DNA from: Azospirillum baldaniorum
GTDB lineage: Bacteria > Pseudomonadota > Alphaproteobacteria > Azospirillales > Azospirillaceae
Length of the DNA stretch: 64,000 bases
Assembly (NCBI RefSeq): GCF_003119195.2
Contig: NZ_CP022253.1
Coordinates: forward strand, 700,001-764,000
Direction: 5' to 3'
The position numbers and the translations under genes are program-made. Under the pieces are notes generated by a model. The model was not told the DNA's origin, searched no databases, and saw only the letters and a program-made list of their open reading frames with translations. Shown here piece after piece: positions 10,093 through 16,895 of this stretch; the first letter of the stretch is position 1, and each line of letters begins with the position of its first letter.

Positions 10093-10941
10093 ATGGGCAG
10101 CACGGCCGGTCAGGCGTTGAGCTACATCCAGGGCGAATGGATCGCGGGCAACCCCGCCATCGTCGGCCCGATGACTCACGCGCTCTGGCTGTCTTCGGTC
10201 GTTTTCGACGGCGCCCGGGCCTTCCAGGGCGTGGCCCCCGACCTTGACCGCCACTGCGCCCGCGTTGTGCGCTCGGCCCAGGTGATGGGCCTCGCCCCCA
10301 TGCTGACCGCCGGGGAGATCGAGGAGCTGTGCTGGGACGGCATCCGCCGCTTCCCCAAGGAGGCCGAGCTGTACATCCGGCCGATGTTCTACGCGGAGGA
10401 GGGCTTCGTCGCGCCCGACGCCGAGAGCACGCGCTTCGTCCTGTCGGTCTACGAGGCGCCGCTGCCCAGCGCCGCCGGCTTCACCGCGTGCCTGTCCAGC
10501 CGCCGCCGCCCGGTGCCGGACATGGCGCCGACCGAGGCCAAGGCCGCCTGCCTCTACCCAAACGCCGGGCTGGCGCTGAAGGAAGCGCGGGAGCGCGGCT
10601 TCGATAACGCCATCATGCTCGACCCCATCGGCAGCGTGGCGGAGTTCGCGACGGCCAACCTGTTCATCGCCAAGGACGGGGTGGTGCGCACGCCGGTGCA
10701 CAATGGGACCTTCCTCAACGGCATCACCCGCCAGCGCGTGATCGCCCTGCTGCGCGACGACGGCGTGGCGGTGGAGGAGGCCACCCTGAACCCCCGCGAC
10801 GTGCTGGAGGCGGACGAGGTCTTCTCGACCGGCAATTACGCGAAGGTGGTGCCGGTCACCCGCGTCGAGGAGCGCGTCCTGCAACCCGGCCCCCTGGCGG
10901 CGCGGGCGCGTGGACTCTATTGGGAGTTCGCCTTCCGCTGA
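10093..10941 (+). CDS. Class IV aminotransferase (branched-chain aminotransferase type)
   Basis: A 282-residue PLP enzyme of the IlvE/D-amino-acid transaminase fold. Motifs include SSVVFDGARAFQG near residue 35, the presumed PLP lysine in PTEAKAACLYPNAG, and the phosphate-binding stretches ATANLFIAKDG and TFLNGITRQRV. It probably moves an amino group between branched-chain amino acids and 2-oxoglutarate. The A-A-C-L-Y context after the lysine departs from the usual G-x-Y, so the substrate range may differ. The ATG at 10093 follows AGGGAGAAG. Confidence 0.85.
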   Translation: MGSTAGQALSYIQGEWIAGNPAIVGPMTHALWLSSVVFDGARAFQGVAPDLDRHCARVVRSAQVMGLAPMLTAGEIEELCWDGIRRFPKEAELYIRPMFYAEEGFVAPDAESTRFVLSVYEAPLPSAAGFTACLSSRRRPVPDMAPTEAKAACLYPNAGLALKEARERGFDNAIMLDPIGSVAEFATANLFIAKDGVVRTPVHNGTFLNGITRQRVIALLRDDGVAVEEATLNPRDVLEADEVFSTGNYAKVVPVTRVEERVLQPGPLAARARGLYWEFAFR

Positions 10942-11078
10942 TCCGCATCGGCTGACTCGGAATGCCGGTTTTCGGGCGGTATGCGGCCCGAAAACCGGCT
11001 TGATAGGGGGTTCGTTCCGCGGCATGATTCCTTCGAAACGGTGAACCGGTCCATCGAAGGACTCTGTCGAGGGGGGAG

Positions 11079-11660
11079 ATGATGCAATTCCGCGAACGGC
11101 GCCGCGTGATCCAGGTGATCCGCACCGTCTACGATCCAGACCTGAAGCGCGGTCGGTCGGAGTTGGTCGGGAAGATCGACAAGGCCGCGCCCGTGGTCAC
11201 CGACAGGCTGCAGAAAAGCTGCACGGCGGAGGAACTGTCGGAAATCCTCACCTATCTGGACGACCGCCACAACCGCCTGCGCAACGAGGCGGTGCGCGCC
11301 GGGGCGGAAACCCTGCCGGCCCAGATGCGGGAGGCGGCGGAGTATTTCCGCACCCACCGCGACGACGACGCGCGGGCCTTCGCCACAGAAATCCGCTTGG
11401 CGTGGGAGGAGTTGAAAACGGCGTTGCGCGACTCCGGCTTTTCAAAGAACAAGCTGTTGAAGAAAGCTGCGGAGCGGGCCGAAGCGGCGCCGGTCGCCGT
11501 ACAGGTCGCTGCGGAGGAGGTGGCCGAACCGGTGGAAGTTCCGCCTGCCGAGGCGCGGGCCCGCAAGCCGCACGCAAGGAAGGCGAAGACCGCCCGTGTC
11601 GTTGCCCTGAACACAGGGGGTTCCAAGGCGGACGAAACCGGTGCTCCTCCGGCCGCGTGA
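11079..11660 (+). CDS. Hypothetical helical protein with basic tail
   Basis: A 193-residue protein. The first 130 residues are predicted helical and charged (starting MMQFRERRRVIQVIRTVYDP). The rest is low-complexity, Ala/Pro/Glu-rich then Lys/Arg-rich (ARKPHARKAKTARV), a tail like those of DNA-associated alphaproteobacterial proteins. GAGGGGGGAG precedes the ATG pair at 11079/11082. No known domain recognised. Confidence 0.65.
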   Translation: MMQFRERRRVIQVIRTVYDPDLKRGRSELVGKIDKAAPVVTDRLQKSCTAEELSEILTYLDDRHNRLRNEAVRAGAETLPAQMREAAEYFRTHRDDDARAFATEIRLAWEELKTALRDSGFSKNKLLKKAAERAEAAPVAVQVAAEEVAEPVEVPPAEARARKPHARKAKTARVVALNTGGSKADETGAPPAA

Positions 11661-11673
11661 CGGCGGCGCCGGC

Positions 11674-12015
11674 TCAAGCCTCCGCAAGGAACAGCAGGCT
11701 GGCGGCGTTGCGGTGGTGGGCCAATGCGGTGGTGAGGCGGGACAGCCACGCGTCGCCGGCGGTCCGGTCGGCAGGCAGGGCGCGACGCCGCCGCGCTGCG
11801 CCTTGCCGGGCCTCGGCGGCCAAGCGGTCGTGCAGGCGAAGCACCGCGGCGCGGGCCAGGGCGGCGTGCCGGTCCGACCCGTCGAGAAGCGCCGTCCGAA
11901 GCACACCGCGGGACGGCGCGTCGTCGTGACGGCGTTCGAGAGCATCCAAACGATGTGAAATGAGGGACAGCGGGGCGTTGAATGGACGCGGCAGCGCCCC
12001 GGTGGATCCGGTCAT
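11674..12015 (-). CDS. Hypothetical Arg/Ala-rich protein
   Basis: A 113-residue protein starting MTGSTGALPRPFNAPLSLISHRL, with a long Ala/Arg helix-prone middle and a C-terminus TALAHHRNAASLLFLAEA. It converges with the previous gene with a 13-base gap. No motif recognised. The high GC makes the call moderate only. Confidence 0.5.
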   Translation of the reverse strand: MTGSTGALPRPFNAPLSLISHRLDALERRHDDAPSRGVLRTALLDGSDRHAALARAAVLRLHDRLAAEARQGAARRRRALPADRTAGDAWLSRLTTALAHHRNAASLLFLAEA

Positions 12016-12089
12016 CCCCGGACGTTAAGCCTTCTGATGACCGATGTAAGGGAAGAATGTCCTAGGACAGAGTGCCGCAGGGCTGACGC

Positions 12090-12722
12090 TTACTGGCTTG
12101 CCCAGACGATGCGGGCCATCCAGGCCACTTCGGCGCGCGGGATGCTGCGGTCCGGGTGGGCGCGGTTGATGGAGATCAGCTCGATCTTGGTGGCGGTTTC
12201 GCGAAGGAGTTGCTTCGCCATCACCTCGCCGCCCTTGGTGCGGACGACGACGCGGTCGTTGCGCCGGATCTGCGCGGCGGGCGAGACGATGATGGTGTCG
12301 CCGTCGCGGTAGACGGGGTCCATGCTGTCCCCGGCGATCTCCAGCGCGTAGGCGTGGGGGTCGCCGATGCTGGGAAACAGAAGCTCGTCCCAGCCGACGC
12401 CCGAAGGAAAGCCGGCGTCGTCGAAGAAACCCGCGTTGCCCGCCTGCGCATAGCCGATGACCGGCACCCGCTGGAGCGAGCCGGCGCCCGCGGCATCGCC
12501 GACGAGACTGACGAACTCCGACAGCGACGCGCCGGTCGCCTCCAGAACCTTGGACACGCTCTCCGTCGACGGCCAGCGGAGCTTGCCGTCGCCGGTGGTC
12601 CGCTTGCTCTTGTTGAAGGTCGTCGGGTCCAGCCCCGCGCGCCGCGCGAGTCCGGAGGCCGACAGCCCGTGCTGGGCCGCGAGGCGGTCGATCGCCCGCC
12701 AAATGTCCGCATGTTTGAGCAT
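12090..12722 (-). CDS. S24-family (LexA/CI-like) self-cleaving repressor
   Basis: A 210-residue repressor with an N-terminal helix-turn-helix (LSASGLARRAGLDPTTFNKS, residues 20-39) and a C-terminal S24 peptidase fold. The catalytic serine is S133 in GDSMDP, the lysine is K170 in VMAKQLL, and a likely Ala94-Gly95 cleavage site lies in YAQAGNAG. Such repressors cleave themselves when RecA is activated. It is divergent from the phage genes, with a promoter and a GAAC-N4-GTTC box between them, and is the likely lysogeny or expression switch of the outer prophage. Confidence 0.88.
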   Translation of the reverse strand: MLKHADIWRAIDRLAAQHGLSASGLARRAGLDPTTFNKSKRTTGDGKLRWPSTESVSKVLEATGASLSEFVSLVGDAAGAGSLQRVPVIGYAQAGNAGFFDDAGFPSGVGWDELLFPSIGDPHAYALEIAGDSMDPVYRDGDTIIVSPAAQIRRNDRVVVRTKGGEVMAKQLLRETATKIELISINRAHPDRSIPRAEVAWMARIVWASQ

Positions 12723-12779
12723 GGGAGGATAATCACATAAACGAACCAGCCCGTCCCTAGGAACCTATTCATATTTTCC

Positions 12780-12822
12780 TTGACGAAGGACTTTAATCAG
12801 TACATAACGTGAACATGTGTTC
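12780..12822 (+). promoter_or_regulatory. Candidate promoter with operator for the outer prophage genes
   Basis: TTGACG at 12780-12785, a 17-base spacer, and CATAAC at 12803-12808. The dyad GAACATGTGTTC (12811-12822) would cover the start point. GAAC-N4-GTTC is the type of dyad used by LexA-like proteins in Gram-positives; alphaproteobacterial LexA uses a direct repeat instead. The divergent S24 repressor is the natural candidate to bind it (inference). Confidence 0.5.
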
Positions 12823-12918
12823 GCCAGCCGCGCGTGCCGCGGCCCATCCGGCGCTCCGCCCGAGAGCGAAGTTGCGCCCGCGAACCCAAAAGCTGCAATT
12901 CTCAGGGAGACCTCACGC

Positions 12919-13284
12919 ATGGTCCAGCACCGCAACACGTTTATGGTTCTGTCCGACGCTGTCGGCGAACCGTTCGGCAGCGCGGAGGAGGCGTGGTTCT
13001 GGTCGGTCCAGGCGCAGGACGCCAAGGCCGCCGGCGCCCGCATCGCCGCCGGGCGGGGGCTGGTCCAGCGTCCTTGCGAGCCCGGCGACGTGCTGTGCGC
13101 GGTGGACCGGCTGTACCGTCGCCGCCTGCTGATCCGCGACCATCTGCACGTGCTGGTCCACTACGGGCGCCGCCTGATGGCGCCGGACCCGGCGCGGTAC
13201 CGTGAGCAGCGCGCCCACACCCTCTGGCAGGAGGCGTTCGACCGGCTCCGCCCGGTGCTGCGCGAGAAGGGCATCGTCCAGTGA
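12919..13284 (+). CDS. Outer-prophage hypothetical protein
   Basis: A 121-residue protein starting MVQHRNTFMVLSDAVGEPFG. It contains a tryptophan/alanine helix (AEEAWFWSVQAQDAKAAGARI) and CAVDRLYRRRLLIRDHLHVL. It is the first gene of the rightward run and overlaps the next gene by 4 bases (ATGA-type coupling). The ATG at 12919 follows CAGGGAGACC. Gene order suggests a packaging or regulatory accessory, but the function is unknown. Confidence 0.7.
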   Translation: MVQHRNTFMVLSDAVGEPFGSAEEAWFWSVQAQDAKAAGARIAAGRGLVQRPCEPGDVLCAVDRLYRRRLLIRDHLHVLVHYGRRLMAPDPARYREQRAHTLWQEAFDRLRPVLREKGIVQ

Positions 13285-13706
13285 GCACGCCGACGCCTCA
13301 GTTGTGCCAAGTGGGGCCCTGCCGGGCCGGAGCGGACGCGCCGCGCGTCTGGGTGGTCTTCCGGGGCGAGGCGGAGCTGTGGTGGCTGCGCCTCCTGAAA
13401 CCGGGATTCCGCCACTGCTTCGCGCTGCTGCATGACGGGCGCCACTGGGTGATCGTCGATCCCCTTTCGCCCTTCACCGACGTGTCGGTCCTCGACCTGC
13501 CCGGGGCCTTCGATCTGCCGGGCTGGTACCGCGGGATGGGGATGGCGGTGGCTCCGGCGCCGGTGCGGCGCGGCCTGACGCGTCCGGCCCCCTGGGCGCC
13601 CTTCACCTGCGTCGAGGCGGTCAAACGTCTGCTGGGGTTGCACGCGCCTGCGGTCCTGACGCCCTGGCAGCTTTACCGACGGCTGGCGCGTCCCCCCGCG
13701 TCCTGA
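13281..13706 (+). CDS. Phage-associated protein with Cys/His dyad (possible papain-like fold)
   Basis: A 141-residue protein. The block FRHCFALLHDGRHWVIVDPLS and the later PFTCVEAVKRLLGLHAP-x(5)-PWQLYRRL give a histidine and a cysteine heading a helix, as in NlpC/P60 or papain-like domains. The arrangement is circularly permuted (His before Cys), so the enzymatic idea is tentative. It starts with a GTG overlapping the upstream stop. It precedes the portal module of the outer prophage. Confidence 0.65.
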   Translation: MSTPTPQLCQVGPCRAGADAPRVWVVFRGEAELWWLRLLKPGFRHCFALLHDGRHWVIVDPLSPFTDVSVLDLPGAFDLPGWYRGMGMAVAPAPVRRGLTRPAPWAPFTCVEAVKRLLGLHAPAVLTPWQLYRRLARPPAS

Positions 13707-13772
13707 TCCGCGCCGCCGTCCCGCCCCCGCTTCCAGTCGCCCTGTCTCACCACGAACAAGGACACCCCGCTC

Positions 13773-14204
13773 ATGGCGAACCTGTTCAAGGCGCCGCGGC
13801 CGACGGCGCCGCCCGCGCCCGCCCCGGACCCCACCCCGAATCCCGCGCCCATCCCTCAACCCGCGCCGACTCCCACTCCCGAGCCTGTCCTCGCGCCGGC
13901 CCCGGCGCCGGTGGAAGCTCCAGCGCCGGTTCCCGTCACGACGCCCTGGTGGAACACAGCCCCGGAACCGGCGCCGGCACCCGCCGCCCCGGTGGTCGCG
14001 GCCCCGGCTCCCGTGGTGGTGCCCGCCGCCGATCCGGTCACCCCGCCTCCGGCGACGGAGGAGGAGAAGGACCCGGCCAAGGCCGCAGAAGCGCTGATCC
14101 AGCGGCGCAACCGGGGACGGGCGGGGACGGTCCAGACCTCCTGGCGGGGCGCGCTGGACGTCGGCGCGCTGGTGCCGCTGCGCAAGCGCCTGTTGGGGGA
14201 GTGA
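13773..14204 (+). CDS. Proline-rich phage protein preceding portal
   Basis: A 143-residue protein. The first 95 residues are an almost pure Pro/Ala repeat (APAPDPTPNPAPIPQP style), so disordered. The conserved-looking tail is RRNRGRAGTVQTSWRGALDV followed by a basic PLRKRLLGE. It lies 5 bases before the portal gene. Similar small proteins with a disordered arm sit next to the connector in podoviruses, but the role is not known. Confidence 0.65.
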   Translation: MANLFKAPRPTAPPAPAPDPTPNPAPIPQPAPTPTPEPVLAPAPAPVEAPAPVPVTTPWWNTAPEPAPAPAAPVVAAPAPVVVPAADPVTPPPATEEEKDPAKAAEALIQRRNRGRAGTVQTSWRGALDVGALVPLRKRLLGE

Positions 14205-14208
14205 GGCC

Positions 14209-15726
14209 ATGAAGGACACCGCGCACGGCACCCCCCGGGGGGGCCGCAAGGGGGATGCCGCATCCGCGTTGCCAAACGGGCCGGAGCGTCTGCTGGAGCG
14301 CTACCGGGCGGCACGGGAGCGCCGGTCGGTCTGGGAAAGCCATTGGCAGGACTGCTACGACCACGCCCTGCCCAACGGACAGCCCTTCCGCGGCGGCGGC
14401 ACCCCCGGCGAGCGGCGGGTGGACCGGCTGTTCGACGGGACCGCGCCGGACGCGGTGGAACAGCTCGCCGCCAGCCTGCTGGCCGAATTGACCCCGCCCT
14501 GGTCGCGCTGGTTCGGGTTGCAGCCCGGTCCGTCGCTGCCGGATGGGGAGCGCGACCGCGTGGCCCCGATGCTCGACCGCGCCGCCGGCATCGTGCAGGC
14601 GCATGTCGACCGCTCCAACTTCGCCGTCGAAATTCATCAGGCCTTCCTCGACCTCGTGACGGTGGGCACCGCCTGCCTGCTGATGGAGGAGGCCCCGCCC
14701 GGCGCCGCGTCCAGCCTGCGCTTCACCGCGGTGCCGCTGGCCGAGGCGGTGCTGGAGGAGGGGGCGGACGGGCGGCTCGATGGCACCTTCCGGCGCAGCG
14801 AGGCGACGCTGGCCCAGATCGAGCGCCGCTTTCCCGGCGTGACCATTCCGGACGCGGTGCAGGAACGCGGCGCTGCGGAGCCGGACAGCCGCTTTCCGCT
14901 GGTCGAGGCGGTGCTTCCGGACGGGCTGGCCTACCGCTGGACGGTGGTGCTGGACAGCGGTCTGGCCGATCCCGCCACGCTGGCCGAGGGGCGCTTCGCG
15001 CAATCGCCGTTCATCAATTTCCGCTGGCTCAAGGCGCCGGGGGAAACCTATGGCCGGTCGCCGGTCATGAAGGCGCTGCCCGACATCAAGACCGCCAACA
15101 AGGTGGTCGAGCTGGTGCTGAAGAACGCCTCCGTCGCCGTCACCGGAATCTGGCAGGCCGACGACGACGGGGTGCTGAACCCCGCGACCATCCGGCTGGT
15201 GCCGGGGACGATCATCCCCAAGGCGGTGGGGTCGGCCGGGCTGACGCCGCTCGCCAACCCCGGACGCTTCGACGTGTCGCAGCTCGTGCTCGACGACCTG
15301 CGGGCGCGCATCCGCCACGCGCTGCTGGCCGACCGGCTGGGGCCGCTGGACCAGCCGCGGATGACCGCGACCGAGGTGGTCGAACGCTCCGCCGAGATGG
15401 CCCGGCTGCTCGGCGCGACCTATGGGCGGCTCCAGGCGGAGCTGTTGACCCCGCTGGTGCTGCGCGCCGTCGGCATCCTGCGCCGCCGCGGCGAGATCCC
15501 GGACATCGCGGTGGACGGACGCACGGTGGCCCTGCAGCACCGTTCCCCGTTGGCCCAGGCCCAGGCGCAGCGCGACGTCCAGGCGACGCTGCGCTGGCTG
15601 GACACCGCCCGCCAACTCGGCCCGGAGGCGCTGTCCGCGGTGGATGTCGCGGCGACCGCGCGCTGGCTGGGCGAGGCCTTCGGCGTGCCCGCCAAGCTGG
15701 TGCGGGCGGAGGCGCCCCATGGCTGA
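14209..15726 (+). CDS. Portal (head-tail connector) protein of outer prophage
   Basis: A 505-residue head-tail connector of the T7 gp8-like type. Evidence is size, position before the scaffold and capsid genes, and sequence blocks such as ERRSVWESHWQDCYDHALPN, an N-terminal region typical of podoviral portals, FDGTAPDAVEQLAASLLAEL, and the long C-terminal helix region MTATEVVERSAEMARLLGAT. It would form the dodecameric ring for DNA passage. Its last 8 bases overlap the start of the next gene. Confidence 0.85.
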   Translation: MKDTAHGTPRGGRKGDAASALPNGPERLLERYRAARERRSVWESHWQDCYDHALPNGQPFRGGGTPGERRVDRLFDGTAPDAVEQLAASLLAELTPPWSRWFGLQPGPSLPDGERDRVAPMLDRAAGIVQAHVDRSNFAVEIHQAFLDLVTVGTACLLMEEAPPGAASSLRFTAVPLAEAVLEEGADGRLDGTFRRSEATLAQIERRFPGVTIPDAVQERGAAEPDSRFPLVEAVLPDGLAYRWTVVLDSGLADPATLAEGRFAQSPFINFRWLKAPGETYGRSPVMKALPDIKTANKVVELVLKNASVAVTGIWQADDDGVLNPATIRLVPGTIIPKAVGSAGLTPLANPGRFDVSQLVLDDLRARIRHALLADRLGPLDQPRMTATEVVERSAEMARLLGATYGRLQAELLTPLVLRAVGILRRRGEIPDIAVDGRTVALQHRSPLAQAQAQRDVQATLRWLDTARQLGPEALSAVDVAATARWLGEAFGVPAKLVRAEAPHG

Positions 15727-15991
15727 TCCGACGGAGTGGAACTACGGCGGCTGGGCTTGGCTGGAGGGTGTTTCATCCGCCGAGGCGGTTCCGGCCGGCG
15801 ATCCGGCGCCCAGCTTCGCCCGCTGCTTCGCCGGGCCGGACGGGGCGCGGGTGCTGGACACGCTGAAAGCCATGACGCTCGAACGCACGCTCGGCCCCGA
15901 CGCCTCCGACGCCACGCTGCGCGACCTAGAGGGCCAGCGCCGTCTGGTCACCCTCATCCTCACCCTGACCGCCCGTGGGCAGGGCGCCTGA
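15719..15991 (+). CDS. Bbp19-like small phage protein
   Basis: A 90-residue protein starting MADPTEWNYGGWAWLEGVSS. The core PSFARCFAGPDGARVLDTLK and later DLEGQRRLVTLILTLTARG match the pattern of the Bbp19 family (F-x-G-x-x-G-x-x-V-L-x-x-L, then G-Q-R), small proteins next to podoviral portals. The function in virion assembly is unproven. It overlaps the end of the portal gene by 8 bases. Confidence 0.7.
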   Translation: MADPTEWNYGGWAWLEGVSSAEAVPAGDPAPSFARCFAGPDGARVLDTLKAMTLERTLGPDASDATLRDLEGQRRLVTLILTLTARGQGA

Positions 15992-16016
15992 GTCTTTCAT
16001 CGATAAGGAGCTATCC

Positions 16017-16718
16017 ATGGCCGAGAACCTGCTGACGTCGACCGTTCCCGGCGCCCCGCCCGTGGTGCCCGAGAAGTTCCGCGACCCGGAAACCGGCGCG
16101 GTGCGCGTGGAGGCGCTGTTGAAGTCCTATCTGGAGCTGGAGCGCAAGCTGTCCGCCCCCATCTCTGGTGATGGCGAGCGGCCCGACCTGCTGGCGGCGC
16201 CGGGGGTGCCCGATGGGCCGGAGGGCTATTGCATCGCCTGCGACCATGGGCTGTTCGAGCCGGACCCGGCGATCAACGGCCGCCTGCACGGAGCCGGCTT
16301 CACGCCGGAGCAGGCGCAACTCGTTTACGACCTCGCCGCCGAGCGGCTGGTCCCGCTGATCCAGGAGCTGGCCGCCGAATTCCAGGCGGAACGCGAGGTC
16401 GAACGGCTGTCCGCCCAGTTCGGCGGGGCCGAGCGCTGGCGGGAGGTGTCGCGGCAGCTCCACGCCTGGGCGGTGAAGAACCTGCCGCCCGCCGCGGTGG
16501 AGGGGCTGTCGACCACCTATGAGGGGGTGATGGCGCTTCACCGGATGATGACCGGCGGCGAGCCCGCCGCGCTGTCGATGCCGGCCGGCGCGCCGTCCGC
16601 CGGCGGGGAGGCGGAACTGCAGGCGCTGATGCGCGACCCCCGCTATTGGCGGGACCGCGACCCGGCGGTGGTGTCGAAGGTGACCGACGGGTTCCGGCGC
16701 CTGTATCCGACCTCCTGA
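16017..16718 (+). CDS. Capsid assembly (scaffolding) protein of outer prophage
   Basis: A 233-residue, acidic, helix-rich protein starting MAENLLTSTVPGAPPVVPEK. The motif KFRDPETGAVRVEALLKSYLELERKL and the C-terminal DPRYWRDRDPAVVSKVTDGF are typical of alphaproteobacterial phage scaffolds. Position between portal and capsid agrees with T7 gp9. The ATG at 16017 follows AAGGAG. Confidence 0.75.
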   Translation: MAENLLTSTVPGAPPVVPEKFRDPETGAVRVEALLKSYLELERKLSAPISGDGERPDLLAAPGVPDGPEGYCIACDHGLFEPDPAINGRLHGAGFTPEQAQLVYDLAAERLVPLIQELAAEFQAEREVERLSAQFGGAERWREVSRQLHAWAVKNLPPAAVEGLSTTYEGVMALHRMMTGGEPAALSMPAGAPSAGGEAELQALMRDPRYWRDRDPAVVSKVTDGFRRLYPTS

Positions 16719-16732
16719 GCCTGTGGACCTTT

Positions 16733-16790
16733 GGCGCGGCGTGGCTTTGCGCGGCCTCTCGGGAGGGTTTTTGCGATGCCACGCCGCGCC
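16733..16790. repeat. 13-bp inverted repeat downstream of scaffold gene
   Basis: GGCGCGGCGTGGC at 16733-16745 and its exact complement GCCACGCCGCGCC at 16778-16790, separated by 32 bases that contain a T-run. It could be a terminator or the scar of an insertion, since the following genes are not phage-like. Confidence 0.7.
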
Positions 16791-16895
16791 GGATGGGCAT
16801 AATGTCGCAGCCGGTTTGAAAAGGACGCAGGGGGATCGGGGCGGGCAACTTGACCGTTGCGTGTTTGAAATAAAAAAGCGACGCTTTCGCGCAGA

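Noticed and set aside
13773..14060. Proline-rich stretch as a tandem DNA repeat
   Set aside because: The repeats are only in the protein alphabet; the DNA units are not regular.
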